NCBI RefSeq assembly: GCF_000002515.2
Contig: NC_006040.1
Span: 186,001-250,000 of the forward strand
Length of the DNA: 64,000 bases
From: Kluyveromyces lactis
Taxonomy: Eukaryota > Ascomycota > Saccharomycetes > Saccharomycetales > Saccharomycetaceae
Direction: 5' to 3'
Within the stretch, counting starts at the first letter, position 1. Each line of letters begins with the position of its first letter. The notes under the pieces are model-generated. The model searched no databases. It was not told the DNA's origin and was given only the letters and a program-made list of their open reading frames with translations. The translations under genes were made by a program, and so were the position numbers. Positions 37,201-47,380 of the stretch are shown here, piece after piece.

Positions 37201-38253
37201 GAAGTATACTTTCAAGAGCCACTGGTATATGTGTGACAATTGGCTAATGTTGTAGCACTGGTAAAGTTTTCTTTCATCCAAAAGGTCGATCGTGAAGGGG
37301 TATGTTGGCACTGTAATGCTAGCCACATTATTCAGTGGTTTACTCCCAGTGATTGAACCGAACGATTCATGTCTAGCATATTCTTCCACGTTTTTATTGA
37401 AAGCGTAGCTCGAATTGGAATAATAACTACTGATTGAGTCTGAAAGTCTTGGTTCATTAGGCCCTATTGCTCCATTACTAACATCTTTCATCTTCGGAGG
37501 TTGTGGATAGTATAAAGTTGTGTTTTGTAAACTACTTTTATCCGAAGTGGACCAGTTGAAATTTCCTGTCGATATTGGAGAAATGGCATCCAGCGCAGGG
37601 AGCGTTTCTGGAACTGCCATATCATTATAACGGTGTTCAACGGGCCCCGTAAACTGCAGTGTACTACTAGATGTTGCAGTAGTCTTTGTTGCCGCGTTAA
37701 TAGGGCCGGAGAACGTTCGTGGGGGTAGTGCCGGCAGAGCTTTCATTGTGATATCTTTCGAATCCGAACTAGCGAACCCTTCAAACTCAATATTTGGCAT
37801 CGTTACATTATTGGTGAATATACTTGAAGTTGAAGAAGAAGACAGCCTATTATTATTATAATTATTATTATCTGATTGTGAAGCTGGACTATCGCTATTA
37901 TTGCTGAAACTGCTATTTGGAAGAGTTTCAGGTGACCGAAACACAGATGGATCACCAACGAAAGGCGATATATACACTTTCGGAGCAGGCGCCCTCTTTT
38001 CACTCACACTTACCTCTGTGACAAAAGGAGATGAATAAAGGTGCTGTTGGTCAATCTGAGGCTGCTGCTTTTCACTTGATCTAGACGGTACGACGGTGAA
38101 AGATGATCCAGATGTAGGAGTCACAGGGCTCGTCAGTATTGGAGGAGGAGGCCTCCTCCTCCTCTCATTATTCCCAACTTTCTTGGGAGTAGATTGTTGA
38201 CTCTGCAAAGGCGGTAACGCCGGTAATCTAGGAGATCGTTGTGTACTGTCCAT
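34267..38253 (-). CDS. TUS1: Tus1, Rho1 guanine nucleotide exchange factor
   Basis: A 1328-residue protein starting at ATG 38253 (S. cerevisiae Tus1: 1307). The first 300 residues are Ser/Pro/Asn-rich. A DEP-like helical region follows (about 318-430), then a DH (RhoGEF) domain (about 490-700, including VKRQSFIFDLIVLEERSLNL), a PH domain (about 745-905, LIMQGILQKKRELWL) and a C-terminal CNH domain (about 945-1290, with LLCSVNHGVYITLPRLL). The order DH-PH-CNH is that of Rom1/Rom2/Tus1. Placement next to TDA5 (YLR426W) favours TUS1 (YLR425W) over ROM2. It activates Rho1 at the bud neck for cell-wall integrity and cytokinesis. Confidence 0.92.
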   Translation of the reverse strand: MDSTQRSPRLPALPPLQSQQSTPKKVGNNERRRRPPPPILTSPVTPTSGSSFTVVPSRSSEKQQPQIDQQHLYSSPFVTEVSVSEKRAPAPKVYISPFVGDPSVFRSPETLPNSSFSNNSDSPASQSDNNNYNNNRLSSSSTSSIFTNNVTMPNIEFEGFASSDSKDITMKALPALPPRTFSGPINAATKTTATSSSTLQFTGPVEHRYNDMAVPETLPALDAISPISTGNFNWSTSDKSSLQNTTLYYPQPPKMKDVSNGAIGPNEPRLSDSISSYYSNSSYAFNKNVEEYARHESFGSITGSKPLNNVASITVPTYPFTIDLLDERKLYQCYNISQLSHIYQWLLKVYFEWFNEYVFGKLEFFQIVQLLLEFQLPNSCEQDIIDSNVDKIIESLILQGAVRFEDDPETGNQITIIIAGLDTQGVFTDLLPCYSYSHIYDDPTTDLKCYSYTCWSSKGSENYRSQLKISEFINKSVGLWTDYWKLTPEELSEINPKEVKRQSFIFDLIVLEERSLNLANAAVEIYGASFDPALLPDDPNFKSMAYDIFIPLIELHKDILLSPILWKLKIKGKFIDGVGKIYLKWANDAKQVYVKYAQNMATVHEIINWEKENNTRFASWLRQIDESTPITRSKLYHDVIFFGGFFKSLQNMPVTLRSVLKCTDPSMDDHEYLRMAIQEIEQLSRLVDKAHGDAIDKRKIVRLARQLIFTSKTGNTVNYLNIQSGNDSVSNFTTNNEHLDLKLGDGDRKLIMQGILQKKRELWLESAPVYVFLLDNYFLITEEIFKGSGKKYKLIERPIPIDYLSVETKEDINYKRKSLSDADEESCNVQTPSTSKKPPLLPAGTTMSSIPKTIYQTATNATLNNDDNEESSYSFKIRNTASNESHTFSTSTMEEREHWVASLVKAFQNHMGHNEKQAFQLQCLCDLFSYDEIQAPTNLPLEPEGSAVSSAMKEFYSVNSPKTFASMKGDILCSVSFQYENETFLLCSVNHGVYITLPRLLHQWKRILNFSKVTKMEISTKLGLLFLLADRKLCYFNIPSLISAFYDSEQYLPDNRIVGIIIQEKITFFKMAEDFSNSRHLFYERKGEIIIMTPEFDPLTKVFKFFKHYKSYKIPVSSSGLTASTVSDITILRNSFIVCSSKGAILYSDSFNEEGAFLPTTLTDTSKLKLNHLSFRKQTESKSKNNSSTMKMAEYVKSDILSKKTKPIACFRIDPNNFIICYDEAIIRINKFGEIPDWKKDILVLDFYCIGVSLNLGHLILAGDNLVQVYNLRFVDTGEWALNTIKPVQIIKGKKIKITDTSQDCTSIVLTHPNIAGRQLLLHFNLSV

Positions 38254-39481
38254 TACTCAAAATGATACTGTTGAAATGAATTGCAATACTTTGATAAAGG
38301 TAAACTTGTATTCATAAAGCCAGAAAGTGAAAGCTTCGTGTATATAAGCTAAATTGATACGCGAGTAGCAACGAACGCAGTGGGAGATATCAGTTTGGGG
38401 CCTTTCACAATAAAGTATTCATCTGTCCACCCCATCATCTATTTACATAGTAGCTACAACATTATATTTGTTAATAACAATAAGTTGTTCCTACGATTTG
38501 TCGTTACCATTACAAAGGGAAGGGAAGCAAATTGAAGAAAACAGAAAACTGCAACATCACAGTTTCGAACGGTTAACTACCTGTTTCTTATTTGTTTCCC
38601 TTCTGTTTCCCTTTCTAATTGTTTCTCACTTCCTATGTCGACGGCTGAACGAAAAAAGATGGAACCCCGAAACGTTCGCCCGGAAACCGTCGTTGCGAAG
38701 CATAATTACTGCTCAGAAGGAACTCTCGACGAATGCATCTCCAGAACTGTACGCTACTGAGCAGGCTATTGGAAAGACGTTAATATGAAGGTTTGAAGGG
38801 CTTACATGAATGTGGGACAACGGAAGGCACACCTGGGGCTCCCTTTCTTAGCGTGAGAGAGGATGATGCAATTTTGTGTCACGTGAATCATTTCTTTTTC
38901 TCATAGTTCCTACGTACCTGACTACAACAAAGTAAGGTTATCATTCCAAAAAGATGACAGCTTTTTCAGTTTGTGATTTCTCGAAATGATTACTACGAGT
39001 CATATCAGATGCCATAAGACATCTGCTTGAAAGGAAAGTGCACATTCTGATGTCATGCCTTCTGCAATCGAATCATATTCTACACACAAAATATGTATCA
39101 ATATCTGCAAGGAATATCTTGTATGTGGTTTTTGGATATATGTATTATCAAACTAAAATAACAAATTAAAACAATTCCTGCGGTTTGAAATAGGACTCTA
39201 AACATGACTGAAATTGATTTATTGTTGTGTATCGTCGTAATTTGAATTGAATGTCAACGGGAATTGTATAACTGCGTATTGATTCGCCAATCGTAATAAA
39301 TAAGTGGACATTGTTTTACTTTTTCGTAAATACCTGCGTGATATTTGTTTTATCTATTCTGGCGCGATTTAGTTTATATAATATATGTTGGAATATTCAT
39401 TTATAAATTATCATTAAAGAAACGTTCATTAAATAATATGAGTCTTTATGGGTTCGAATGGCAAAAGTGAGATTGCTCTTT
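38254..39481. other. Long gap between TUS1 start and CYB2 end
   Basis: About 1.2 kb, longer than the TUS1 promoter should need. It has a pyrimidine-rich stretch (38571-38640), a less AT-rich segment with a 41-codon ATG frame (38635-38760) and a short dyad, and a CACGTG (38880-38885). A longer forward frame (38468-38788) has no ATG and I reject it. Nothing here is convincingly a gene. Confidence 0.45.
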
Positions 39482-41251
39482 TCATTCCTCTAAGAATTGA
39501 GTTGGTTCATGTGGGACATATACCTCACGGTATAGGTTATCGCGAGGAACATTGACAGTTCTACCATGGATTGTAGATAGATCTAGGTATTTTTCGGATA
39601 ATTGGTCTATACTTGTGACACCGAGTAATCTCATCGACATTTCCAATTCGTCCTTTAATAGCTCAATGGCTTTCTTGACACCTTCTTTACCGTAGCAACT
39701 GTTAGAGTATAAGAATGGTCTACCTAGACCGACACCCTTGGCACCAAGACACAATGCCTTTAGGATATCGGTACCTCTTCTAACACCACCATCAATGAAA
39801 ATTTCGATTTTATCATCCAATTTCTTTTCTCTTAGCACTGGCATAGTCTCAGCCAACACTTCGATAGGAGCCCTAGAGAAATCCAATTGTCTACCACCGT
39901 GGTTAGATAGAACGACACCTGCAACACCGATTTCAGCAGCTTTCAAGACATCTTCAACACATTGAACACCCTTGATGACGATTGGCAATTTGGTCTTTTT
40001 CTTAAATTCGATGATATCATCCCAGTTTAATGCAGGATCAATGAATGACGAGAGAGCTCTAGAAGCACCCTTAGATTCCTTAACCTTACTTTTTTCCATA
40101 GCCTTGGCACCGTTTGAGTTTGTAAATTTGACTTTAGCATCTTTTTCTCTGTTACCTAAGGAAGGAGCATCTACTGTAACGAAAATGGCCTTTAATCCTA
40201 ATTTTTCAACGTTCTTGATTAGATCTTCAGTGATCTTACGGTCACTGTTCACATACAATTGGAACCATTGGATTTGTTCCTTAGATGGGGCTGCTTCCAC
40301 GATTTCTTGTAAAGAACAAGAAGCCAAAGTGGAAATCATTTGAACAGGTTTCACGTCACTTTCACCGCAACCTCTTGCGATGTCCTTTTCACCTTCCTTG
40401 GGGTTACCTAGTTTACACAATGCGGTGGCAGACACATAAAATGGAACACCGACTTTTTCACCTAACATTGTAGTGGAAGTGTCAACTTCCTTAACGTTAA
40501 CCAAGATTCTTGGCTTGAAGAATATACGATGGTATGCAGCGTGGTTTTCTCTATGTGTAACTTCATCATCAGCGGCAGAAGAGTAGTAAGACCAAGCTTG
40601 CTTAGTCAAGATTTGGGATGCCAAGAATTCGAAATCATAGATGTTAACCAAGGAATCAATATCGGGTAAAGATTGACGCAATTGTTCCTTTCTTGCCACA
40701 TCTTCGGGAGTTTCACCTGGGGTCAATGCAGCACAGACCAAGTCATCAGGCATTGTACCATCTAGTGGACCAATTCTGTTCTCTGGAGCAATGTATTTTT
40801 CGATGACATCTGGAGCATGAATTGGAGCAAAGATCTTGGTCACATCTTTTCCTGCGTTGTTCTCAATGATAGCTGGACCACCAGGATGGGCGCTGATGAA
40901 ATCAGTCAAATTGTATACGTAACCCTCAATGACCACCCAACAGTCTTTGGGAGAAGAGTGCTTTGCGACTTCTGTTGGAGAAACCTTTGGTTTCGTCATA
41001 TCGACCTTGGCACCATTTTCAACGCTATCATTGAATTGAGAAATCAATGCAATACCAACCGAACCGGCAACAAGAAAGGCACCACCAGTGATGACTTTCT
41101 TACCGAACGAAAACGCACTATAGCCAGACTTAGCTGATCTCCCAAAACGCAGAGTAGCACTAGACTTATGAATTGGAGATTTACTACTGGTGCTAGCAAA
41201 TCTCAACCCACTAACACGGTTCTTACCAAAAACTCTTACGGCTGATCTCAT
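39482..41251 (-). CDS. CYB2: L-lactate:cytochrome c oxidoreductase (flavocytochrome b2)
   Basis: A 589-residue protein from ATG 41251 (S. cerevisiae Cyb2: 591); upstream in-frame codons start with TTG. It has a basic mitochondrial presequence, then a membrane sorting segment (about 47-65), then a cytochrome b5 heme domain with HPGG (about 122) and its partner His in APIHAPD, then the FMN alpha-hydroxyacid oxidase barrel. The barrel shows SNHGGRQLD, with the catalytic His, and DGGVRRGTDILKAL. The enzyme sits in the intermembrane space and passes electrons from lactate to cytochrome c. Lactate induction and glucose control are family knowledge. Linkage with SPC2 matches YML054C/YML055W. Confidence 0.96.
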   Translation of the reverse strand: MRSAVRVFGKNRVSGLRFASTSSKSPIHKSSATLRFGRSAKSGYSAFSFGKKVITGGAFLVAGSVGIALISQFNDSVENGAKVDMTKPKVSPTEVAKHSSPKDCWVVIEGYVYNLTDFISAHPGGPAIIENNAGKDVTKIFAPIHAPDVIEKYIAPENRIGPLDGTMPDDLVCAALTPGETPEDVARKEQLRQSLPDIDSLVNIYDFEFLASQILTKQAWSYYSSAADDEVTHRENHAAYHRIFFKPRILVNVKEVDTSTTMLGEKVGVPFYVSATALCKLGNPKEGEKDIARGCGESDVKPVQMISTLASCSLQEIVEAAPSKEQIQWFQLYVNSDRKITEDLIKNVEKLGLKAIFVTVDAPSLGNREKDAKVKFTNSNGAKAMEKSKVKESKGASRALSSFIDPALNWDDIIEFKKKTKLPIVIKGVQCVEDVLKAAEIGVAGVVLSNHGGRQLDFSRAPIEVLAETMPVLREKKLDDKIEIFIDGGVRRGTDILKALCLGAKGVGLGRPFLYSNSCYGKEGVKKAIELLKDELEMSMRLLGVTSIDQLSEKYLDLSTIHGRTVNVPRDNLYREVYVPHEPTQFLEE

Positions 41252-42253
41252 AGTAATGACGATGTTGATACCTAGGGGCTTTGTTTTCTGATTAAAGATT
41301 ATACCAAACAAATTTAACCTCAACCGCACTATAACCAATTCCCAACTGCGACATAGCTCTACTTATATATATATATATATATATATATATGTTATCTATT
41401 GTCTATTACATCTGCATTAAACTCGAACTAGTCATTTTCGTCAACAGCAAATATCGGGCCAACTCTTCGCAAACTCCAGAAATGAATGCCTCTTTCTCTA
41501 GTGTGGGATAAAACGCTAAACAGTTTCCACATTCGTGGGTCACATTGAGTTGGAACAAGCGGATCTTCGGATTACCAAGGACGCTTGATCAGTAACAGTA
41601 CCCCAAGGCTATTTTCATTGACGCACTGGACGTCAACCATACTGTAATTGGTATATATTTGGAATTATATCGGTATAAAAATTGCACGCAACCCACGCGC
41701 AATGAGGGAACCCCATTCTCATTCGGCTTTCTGGATGTTCTCTATGGGTCCTGTATTCCCTCAATGTAGGCAAAATTCACTACGCAGTTGCCAGCCGAAC
41801 AGTTGGAGATCTAAGGTCAGATGGGTCAACAAACCTGCAATAGCGTAGGGAGTCGTAGCAGACGGTAGATAGAACAGTGAAGTGTTCCATAGCTTGACAT
41901 AGAACACGGAAAACGGTAAAAAGGACGTCTCGAGAGGTTTGCGCATGCATAACGGCATTTTGAACTGAAAAAAAAATTGTAGCGTGGGGAGAAAGCAGAC
42001 AGGGTGGGTCGGAGAACAGGAAACAGGGCCCGAACTATACCATCGATACGCTAACGATGAGCTTGAGAAAAGCGAGATTCGGAGTGACTTTTGGAGCTGC
42101 TGTTTACCTCCTGTATATTATGTGTTTGGGGGGGATAACGCTGTGAGTAAGTACTCCGAATTTAACAGGCAGATAACGTAATATCAGGTGAGCAGGCAAT
42201 GGTCGGTCTTGGACCTTATGGTATCTTGGACAAAAGACAGCGTCCAGCAAGTA
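41252..42253 (-). promoter_or_regulatory. CYB2 upstream region
   Basis: About 1 kb between CYB2 and the tRNA gene. It includes a (TA)n tract (41364-41390), a poly(dA) run near 41969-41976 and a G7 run near 42128. I see no clear Hap1 or Gal4-type site and no ORF worth calling. Confidence 0.45.
41364..41390. repeat. (TA)n dinucleotide repeat
   Basis: 27 bases of uninterrupted TA about 115 bases upstream of the CYB2 ATG. It could serve as a TATA-like or nucleosome-poor element. Confidence 0.9.
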
Positions 42254-42327
42254 GACTCCGTGGCCAAGCTGGTTAAGGCGTGCGACTGTTAATCGCAAGA
42301 TCGAGAGTTCAATCCTCTCCGGGGTCG
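42254..42327 (+). tRNA. tRNA-Asn (anticodon GUU)
   Basis: A 74-base cloverleaf without intron, nearly identical to S. cerevisiae tRNA-Asn(GUU). The acceptor stem GACTCCG pairs with CGGGGTC, the discriminator is G, and the anticodon loop CTGTTAA holds GTT. The A box is TGGCCAAGCTGG (42261-42272) and the B box GTTCAATCC (about 42307-42315). A T8 run follows at once. Confidence 0.97.
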
Positions 42328-42335
42328 TTTTTTTT
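42328..42335 (+). terminator. RNA polymerase III terminator of tRNA-Asn
   Basis: Eight consecutive T residues directly after the tRNA 3' end, the standard Pol III stop. Confidence 0.9.
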
Positions 42336-42563
42336 GGAGAAAATTTCTTTCAAAATTGATCCGCTGCCCGTACTCAGCCAGATGATGATAGATAAATCAG
42401 ACCCTAGTGGACAGGAAGGAACGAAAGGCTGATCAAAGGTGGCGGTCAAAACGCCGGTGAAACCTTACTATTACTTTATTTTGATTACTATTATGCTTAA
42501 TACTCGTAGCAAGGGCTATATATGATCAGGCTGGCCATGTTTTGGCCTCTATTTCAAATCCGT

Positions 42564-43565
<1,002 letters not shown>

Positions 43566-44786
43566 ATGTTCCGTGTTTCTTTACAAGCTACTAGACGTGT
43601 TGCTTTTAGATCCGCTAGACAAATTAGGTTTTACAGTGCTCATCCACCTTCCGGTGGAGTGAGCCATATGAACAAGCCAGCATTGTTGTTGGCTGGGTTC
43701 AGTACTCTTGGTGCCATCTACGTTGCTGATGGGTGTCCTACTTTGATTGAGAGGAAGCCTGCTCCTGCTGAGAAGCCTGCTGAAGAGACTCCTGCAGCGG
43801 GCCAATCACAATCTATTTCTGAACCTACGAAGGATGCCGATGAATCTCCGGTGTCTGCTCAGGAGGAAGGTGCTGAGCCAGTTACTACTCCTGAGAACGA
43901 GATTACTTATAGCGAGGAGACACACCAGGCCTTAGCAGCCACCTTATCAGGAGATGAGCCAGCTGCCATTGAGCCAGTTGCTGAATCCGTCAATGAACAA
44001 GCTACCGAACCAGCTGCCAGTGGAGAAGCCACCAATGAACCTGTTACTGGCATTTCCGAGGATACCAAAGCTCCCTCTTTGAGCTTCGATGACTCAAAAA
44101 CTGCCAAGGGTGTTGTTTTAGAAGATGAAGCTGACAAAAAGGAGATTCAACAAACAAGCCCAGATGCCGTAAAAACCGCCTCAAAAGACGGTTCAGAAGG
44201 TGAATCGGATGTTGTTTTGCATGAAAAATCTCCTGCTGAAGCTGAGACCATAACAGAAGCAGAAGAGCAAGCTGAAATTCGGTCTATCTCCGGTGGCACT
44301 GCTGAACAGTCCGCTACTGCGGCTGCTGCGGCTGCAGGTGTTCAAGGTGAAAAAAAAAACGAACAACAAACTGCATACAACCCAGAAACTGGTGAAATCA
44401 ACTGGGATTGTCCTTGTTTAGGTGGTATGGCATACGGTCCTTGCGGTGAAGAGTTTAAGTCCGCTTTTTCATGTTTTGTCTACTCTGAAGCTGATCCAAA
44501 GGGTATCAACTGTGTTGAGAAGTTCTCCACTATGCAAAATTGTTTCAGAAAATACCCAGACTATTATGCTGAACAAATCAAGGATGAAGAAGAAGCTTCT
44601 GCAGAAGCTTCAAAAATCGAGGATAAGAGCACTACCCCGGTTTCAACTGCCACCTCTACTGTTGAAGTACAAACTGAAAATGCCGTTTTCGAACCTGTCT
44701 TGGAAAAATATGTGGAAGAAAACCCTCAACTAAAGGATACTCCTGAAGCTGCCGCTGTCACGAACACTGACGATGAAAAGAAATAG
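43566..44786 (+). CDS. MIA40: Mia40, intermembrane-space oxidoreductase
   Basis: A 406-residue protein from ATG 43566 ([19 protein letters not shown]); the earlier frame opening is a TTG. A basic presequence is followed by a membrane anchor near residues 37-56 ([19 protein letters not shown]), a long Ala/Glu/Pro-rich linker (about 60-275), and the catalytic core. The core has the redox CPC motif (WDCPCLGG) and a twin CX9C pair: [11 protein letters not shown] and [11 protein letters not shown]. Mia40 drives disulfide-coupled import of small Cys-rich proteins and is recharged by Erv1. S. cerevisiae Mia40 has 403 residues. An acidic tail follows the core. Confidence 0.96.
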   Translation: MFRVSLQATRRVAFRSARQIRFYSAHPPSGGVSHMNKPALLLAGFSTLGAIYVADGCPTLIERKPAPAEKPAEETPAAGQSQSISEPTKDADESPVSAQEEGAEPVTTPENEITYSEETHQALAATLSGDEPAAIEPVAESVNEQATEPAASGEATNEPVTGISEDTKAPSLSFDDSKTAKGVVLEDEADKKEIQQTSPDAVKTASKDGSEGESDVVLHEKSPAEAETITEAEEQAEIRSISGGTAEQSATAAAAAAGVQGEKKNEQQTAYNPETGEINWDCPCLGGMAYGPCGEEFKSAFSCFVYSEADPKGINCVEKFSTMQNCFRKYPDYYAEQIKDEEEASAEASKIEDKSTTPVSTATSTVEVQTENAVFEPVLEKYVEENPQLKDTPEAAAVTNTDDEKK

Positions 44787-45162
44787 AATCTTCCCGACCC
44801 TGAACTGCTGCCGTTAAAGATACTTTTTTAAATTTGCCAATGAGCATCATGAATTCTGACGTTTGAACAAAGATAATAAAACTAAAGCTAAAGAAATTAA
44901 AAAAATTACGTGGTTCCCTTGTTTGTGTTATATCCAATTCAAATAAAAGCCCATGGCTCTCGTAATGAACTGACCTGTTCATCGAACTCGCCTTCTTTGT
45001 CCAATAAAAAAAAAATTAACATACATTCTTATTACATTCTACAATTCCATTCGACATAATGGCAATGTGAAAACGAACAAAAATCCAATGAAATGTTCTG
45101 ATAGCGTGTATAAACACTACATAAAGACATTTTCCTAATGATATGCCATGCTTATTCTGTTT
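44787..45162. other. MIA40/SPP382 convergent 3' gap
   Basis: About 376 AT-rich bases between two 3' ends, with an A10 run near 45006. No coding frame or RNA gene seen. Confidence 0.45.
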
Positions 45163-47166
45163 TCAAATTAGATCCAGTAATTGGTAGAGAAAAATTGGCT
45201 CAAATCTTGATTCTGTTCTGTTTCTCCTTTGTAACCATAAAATATCTCCCATAAGGACTACATTTACTCTTTTATTGTTATATTTACTCACAGTGAATAC
45301 CGGAGCTACCTTCTCTTTGCCAAATATATTAATTGAGGCAGTATCATTATCAGTTTTTCTGAAGGATAATCCATGATCATGACAAAAAGTTTCTACAACA
45401 GTTTTAAAGGTGGTAGAAATTTTGGTCATGGGTGTATTGTTAAAAGCGTTGAACCTGGATTCCGACTGGCCAGTGCTTTCAATTAAACTTTTCAAGGAAA
45501 GCCGTTCGTCATGGTCCGAAAGTGTTGACGGATGATCGACAAAGTCAAGAAGTTTCTTCACTTCTTCTACATTATCTAATGAAGATGCAGTGTAAATTCT
45601 ATTAATCATGTATTTTAGCCATGAAGAAGCTTCATAACGGAAGGTGCTGCTCTTAAACACAAACCATTGGAATAAGGTCTTTAATAGCGAGTTGTTAATG
45701 ACCTTATATACTTTATTCCTGGTTGGCAAATCGAAGAAATCATTATATTCTTTCAACACATCAATAATAGCTGAAATGTAAATTTCATTCTCTGCATCGG
45801 TAAATTCGTCAATCAGGTGAAAGTGTGAATCGAAGTAATCAGCGAAAGATGAAAGCCAATACCTGTTGACTAATTCATAAAACTTGGAGTCACCCACTGC
45901 CTCCTTCAAGAGAATAACGTTTTGAGGGTTAACAGTCATTGAAGGTTCCCAATTTTTCAAAAACTGCTCGAACTCCAGCAGGATAAGTGCTTTTAATGAC
46001 TTTAAATCCCTTTCTCCCAAAATGAGATGCAACTCGCCGTATGTCACCATGAATTCATCTGACAGAAATTGAGGAGAAAGTTGTATTTCGAGAGCCGGCA
46101 TAATGTAGCGGGAAAGGAAGTGTTCCCTGCAGCTAATAAAGTCAATAATAGGTAAATACTGAACGGTTATTTGACGTAGCATCCTCGAATATCCGGTATT
46201 TGAATCTAACCAATAACATAAGGGTTGATACACCAACCTATAAATGCTGCTTTGTGTTTCGTTCAAAATATATCCAGATTCCATTCTATATGAAAGAAAC
46301 CTTATTGCTGCCCTCAAATGGTTCAACTTTTCGACCTGCATATCTGCCGTATTAATTCCACGATTAAGCTCTTTGAGCAAGAACATGGTACAGAGCTTAT
46401 CAAGTATGTCATCGTCATTTATTTCTAGGCATTCAGTAATCTGATCTTCAAGACTTGGTTGCGAAAGTTGTTTTTCCTTGACTTTTTCTAAAACACTTTG
46501 TAGCCTTTCCTCTTGGTGTACTTTGCGCTCGTCATCTAGTTGAGCTTTTTCCAAGCCAACTTGTATTCTATCTATGTCCGAATGAAGCTGCAGAAGCTTA
46601 TTAGCAATTTCATTCAAAGAGGAAATCTCTTCTTCATGTAATTCAGAACCATTGATTGTTCTTGTCACCGTATCAGGTAGTTCTATTTTTAATTCCGCAA
46701 GGAGACTTATATTTTGAATCAATTTCTCAAGCTGGGTGGCACGACGAGTCTTAAACTCCACTGTTTTCTTTTTATTTGAACTTTCATCTGATGATGCTGA
46801 AGTATTACTATAGTTGGAGTCATCTCTATCATGTACTGCACTTAACATCCCTAATCCGACACCTTTAGGACGAGTGACTGTTTCGATTGGGTTCACTATA
46901 CCTTTCCCATCTCGTCCTAAACCTTCACCTTGTTTGTAACCCATTTTTGATAAAAGCTTGGCACCCATACCATAGGTCTTTAACATCTGGTCGCTTTTCA
47001 ATCCATCATTGGAGTTGGCTTGTCGTACCGGTTCATAGTCTTCTTCTTCTTTTTGTTCTTCATTGTCATCGCTATATCCATATGGATCGGTAAATACCAT
47101 ACTATTCATTGTCATACTGATCTTTCTTCTTTTGAACTGATCATCGTCACTGATATGTTCTGACAT
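45163..47166 (-). CDS. SPP382: Spp382 (Ntr1), G-patch spliceosome disassembly factor
   Basis: A 667-residue protein starting at ATG 47166 (S. cerevisiae: 708). An acidic head is followed by a G-patch (about 64-110) with YGMGAKLLSKMGYKQGEGLG and RPKGVGLGML, then a long helical GCFC/TFIP11-like region to the C-terminus. Ntr1 binds and activates the DEAH helicase Prp43, with Ntr2, to take apart the post-catalytic intron lariat spliceosome. Three spliced genes (CRN1, TDA5, RPN13) lie in the same window. Its neighbour ATG17 matches YLR424W-YLR423C. Confidence 0.94.
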   Translation of the reverse strand: MSEHISDDDQFKRRKISMTMNSMVFTDPYGYSDDNEEQKEEEDYEPVRQANSNDGLKSDQMLKTYGMGAKLLSKMGYKQGEGLGRDGKGIVNPIETVTRPKGVGLGMLSAVHDRDDSNYSNTSASSDESSNKKKTVEFKTRRATQLEKLIQNISLLAELKIELPDTVTRTINGSELHEEEISSLNEIANKLLQLHSDIDRIQVGLEKAQLDDERKVHQEERLQSVLEKVKEKQLSQPSLEDQITECLEINDDDILDKLCTMFLLKELNRGINTADMQVEKLNHLRAAIRFLSYRMESGYILNETQSSIYRLVYQPLCYWLDSNTGYSRMLRQITVQYLPIIDFISCREHFLSRYIMPALEIQLSPQFLSDEFMVTYGELHLILGERDLKSLKALILLEFEQFLKNWEPSMTVNPQNVILLKEAVGDSKFYELVNRYWLSSFADYFDSHFHLIDEFTDAENEIYISAIIDVLKEYNDFFDLPTRNKVYKVINNSLLKTLFQWFVFKSSTFRYEASSWLKYMINRIYTASSLDNVEEVKKLLDFVDHPSTLSDHDERLSLKSLIESTGQSESRFNAFNNTPMTKISTTFKTVVETFCHDHGLSFRKTDNDTASINIFGKEKVAPVFTVSKYNNKRVNVVLMGDILWLQRRNRTESRFEPIFLYQLLDLI

Positions 47167-47380
47167 CTATACTGAATCACTGGAGTAGTAATAGCTGACT
47201 TGGAGTGACTGATACTCCTTTCAATCTTTACTCCGATTAATAGGTATTTATTCATACTTTGAAAAGATTTAAAGGTTTGAAGTTCAGTCTTCGAAGTGAA
47301 ATTGACCGTTTAAGGGTTTCAAATTGGAAACGTTGAAGAGATGAAGATCTTTCGGTTGATCTGAACTGCGTCTACAAGAA

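Noticed and set aside
38468-38788. 106-codon open frame upstream of TUS1
   Set aside because: It starts at TTG and contains no ATG. No recognisable protein content.
38866-38935. Possible C/D-box snoRNA (ATGATG ... CTGA)
   Set aside because: The C box is imperfect, there is no terminal stem, and I cannot name a target. Too weak to call.
41252-42253. Possible LTR remnant next to the tRNA gene
   Set aside because: tRNA flanks are common insertion sites, but I found no paired ends, target duplication or element-like coding sequence.
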